6,511 nucleotides of DNA, taken from positions 1 through 6,511 of the forward strand of contig DASWRT010000355.1 of the NCBI GenBank assembly GCA_036403035.1, given 5' to 3'. The position numbers and the translations under genes were made by a program. Below the pieces are notes generated by a model. It made no database searches. It saw only the letters and a list, made by a program, of their open reading frames with translations, and was not told the origin of the DNA. The DNA is from DASWRT01 sp036403035. Lineage in GTDB: Bacteria > Pseudomonadota > Alphaproteobacteria > ATCC43930 > CGMCC-115725. Shown here one piece after another: positions 5,033 to 6,511 of the stretch. The stretch's first letter is position 1, and every line of letters begins with the position of its first letter.

Positions 5033-5323
5033 GAACGGAACTCCTGGATGTGCTGGAAACGTTACGGGTTTTTTGCTGAAGCGACCATTTCAGCCCGGCG
5101 AGGGCATCAAGGTTACGCGGCCGAACATATCACTTTTCCCGAGAAATGCAGCAGAATCTGGAACGCTTCGCGTGCATCCCTGGAAAGTCCCGGCGAGAGT
5201 TGCTGGCGTACAACACTCGGCCGAGCAGCAGGGATTAGCCAACAGAAAGAATAAAAATTGGTTAACGGCAAGGCGGGCAACTCGCGCCGTCTGACCGCCG
5301 CCAAGGAAGCCCGCAACGCTGCT
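5033..5323. other. Intergenic stretch without a recognisable gene
   Basis: These 291 bp separate two leftward genes, so they should hold the promoter of the 61-aa peptide gene and the 3' end of the aminotransferase transcript. A small inverted repeat, GCTGAA (5075-5080) and TTCAGC (5089-5094), lies about 43 bp upstream of the peptide start. An AT-rich patch, GAATAAAAATTGGTTAAC, lies at 5248-5265; on the minus strand it gives a run of T after a weak GCGGGC/GCCCGC pair (5274-5279 and 5310-5315), a poor candidate terminator for the aminotransferase gene. I found no convincing -35/-10 pair and no small gene with a ribosome binding site. A small RNA cannot be excluded. Confidence 0.5.
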
Positions 5324-6511
5324 CTACCGCTCCGACTCGCGACTGCTTGCCGCAAGCCGCACCGCCAATTCGGCAATCGAAGGCATGTCCAAGTTCGACA
5401 CGGCGATCCGCAGGAACGCCTCCTGCTCCGGCCCGAACGCGCTGCCCGGAATGCACAGGACGAAGTGCTCCTGCGCGAGGCGGCGCGCGACCTCGGCGGC
5501 GGCGATCCCGGCGAAGGGATGCCGCACATAGGCGAAGAACGCCCCGGCGCTGACGATCTCGTACGGCGTCCCGGCGGCGGCGAAGGCGGAGCGCAGCGCC
5601 CCGATGCGCCCGGCGAGCGCGGCGCGATTGCCGGCCGCCCACGAATCGAGATGCCGCAGGCCGTAGAGCGCCGCCTCCTGACCGACCCGCGGCGCGCATA
5701 TCGCGACGCAGTCCATCGCCTTGCCGACCTGCCGCATCAGCCGTTCTCCGGCGACCACGGCGCCGACGCGATAGCCGGTGAGCCCGAACACCTTCGAGAA
5801 GCTGTGGATCTGCACCACGGTATCCGGCCAGTCCGGCGCGGCAAGCAAGGCGTGCGGCGCCGGCGGAGCGCTGCCGGCATCGGCGCCGTCCGCCGGCGGC
5901 AGCGGAAGGAAATCCTTGTAGGTCTCGTCCAGGACGAGGGCGAGGCCGTGCGCGCGGGCAAGCGCGGCGAAGGACGCGAGGGTCTCGGGCGAATAGACCG
6001 CGCCGGTCGGGTTGTTCGGCGTGACGAGGACGATCGCCCGCGTGCGCGGCGTGATCCGCGCGGCGGCGTCGGCCGGATCGGGCACGGCGGCGCGGTCGGG
6101 CCGGAACGGCAGGTAGATGGACCGGACGCCGAGCATGTCCAGCCACATCTTGTGGTTCCAGTAATAGGGGAGCGGCAGCAGCACCTCGTCGCCGGGTCCG
6201 GCGAGGCCCATCATCGCGACAGCGAAGGCTTGGTTGCCGCCGGCCGTGATGCCGACCTGCGACGGCTCCACGCTGCCGCCATACCGCCGCGACAGCGATT
6301 CGGCAAAGGCGGCGCGCAGCGCCGGCATGCCGAGGATCTCGGTATAGAGCGCCATGTCAGGCTCGGCGAACCGGACGGCGAGATGATCGGTCAACGCGCC
6401 GGGCGGCGGCCTGTCGGGCACGGCGCGGGCGGCATCGATCAGCGCCAGCCCGGGCGGCGGCTCGCGGCCGGCGACCCAAGCGCGGATCTCGGGGATCGGC
6501 GGCTCGATGAC
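5324..6511 (-). CDS. PLP-dependent aminotransferase, class I/II (fold type I), 5' end missing
   Basis: This gene encodes a cytoplasmic enzyme expected to transfer amino groups between an amino acid and a 2-oxo acid. The 395 visible codons run to the right edge with no stop, starting VIEPPIPEIRAWVAG, which looks like the usual N-terminal segment of the family, so only a few residues should be missing. The GTG at 6421 is therefore not taken as the start. In visible-frame numbering, landmarks are TAGGNQA (89-95), TPNNPTG with the PLP-contacting Asn at about 167, DETYKDF with Asp195 and Tyr198, SFSKVFGLTGYRVG with Schiff-base Lys240 and phosphate-binding Arg248, and FLRIAVS with carboxylate-binding Arg368. 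All key residues are present, so it should be active. A Pro/Ala-rich insert of about 25 residues follows DETYKDF. The donor amino acid cannot be read from sequence; aspartate/aromatic or alanine-type activity is possible. Its promoter and upstream neighbours lie outside the window. Confidence 0.92.
   Translation of the reverse strand, partial: VIEPPIPEIRAWVAGREPPPGLALIDAARAVPDRPPPGALTDHLAVRFAEPDMALYTEILGMPALRAAFAESLSRRYGGSVEPSQVGITAGGNQAFAVAMMGLAGPGDEVLLPLPYYWNHKMWLDMLGVRSIYLPFRPDRAAVPDPADAAARITPRTRAIVLVTPNNPTGAVYSPETLASFAALARAHGLALVLDETYKDFLPLPPADGADAGSAPPAPHALLAAPDWPDTVVQIHSFSKVFGLTGYRVGAVVAGERLMRQVGKAMDCVAICAPRVGQEAALYGLRHLDSWAAGNRAALAGRIGALRSAFAAAGTPYEIVSAGAFFAYVRHPFAGIAAAEVARRLAQEHFVLCIPGSAFGPEQEAFLRIAVSNLDMPSIAELAVRLAASSRESER

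Noticed and set aside
4726..5294. Rightward overlapping frames across the 61-aa peptide gene
   Set aside because: They run through the terminator hairpin and lack ribosome binding sites and domains; the leftward peptide has a signal sequence and a ribosome binding site.

Overview
The window is high-GC DNA (roughly 70% G+C by eye) with compact genes and short intergenic gaps. The gene content (amidase-signature hydrolase, MhpD-type hydratase, EamA permease, DoxX protein, small cysteine-containing lipoprotein, Lys/His-rich exported peptide, PLP aminotransferase) fits an alphaproteobacterium, perhaps of the Rhodospirillales or a related order. That placement is inferred from the look of the proteins and the intergenic repeats; there is no rRNA, tRNA or other taxonomic marker here.

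Layout, left to right. The first 46 bases hold the start of a leftward gene with a hydrophobic N-terminus. A 182-bp divergent gap with two small palindromes leads to a rightward amidase (229-1524). A leftward 2-keto-4-pentenoate hydratase family gene (1781-2611) converges on it. The 256 bp between their stop codons is a clearly structured element: two copies of a 38-bp G-rich repeat in mirror orientation, each exactly 14 nt from a stop codon, around a less GC-rich centre with a 10-bp periodic repeat. A divergent gap with a perfect 15-bp inverted repeat follows. Then come three rightward genes: an EamA/DMT permease (2776-3738), a small lipoprotein (3794-4141) and a DoxX membrane protein (4241-4714). 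A strong intrinsic terminator (4796-4824) separates DoxX from a leftward 61-aa secreted Lys/His-rich peptide gene (4847-5032). After 291 bp without a recognisable gene, a leftward class I/II aminotransferase (5324-6511) runs off the right edge without its start codon.

How the genes work together. There is no clear single pathway. Amidase, hydratase, amino-acid/metabolite-exporter-like permease and aminotransferase would all fit small-molecule nitrogen and carbon metabolism, but they lie on different strands with their own intergenic regions and look independently expressed. The only likely co-transcription is EamA-lipoprotein-DoxX, with gaps of 55 and 99 bp, and that is uncertain.

I see no defence system, CRISPR array, transposase, phage gene or biosynthetic cluster. 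The most unusual feature is the mirrored repeat element between the amidase and hydratase genes. The other observations are smaller: a Gly-Gly to Ala-Ala change beside the amidase nucleophile, a perfect inverted repeat in the hydratase/permease gap, and the basic 61-aa peptide.
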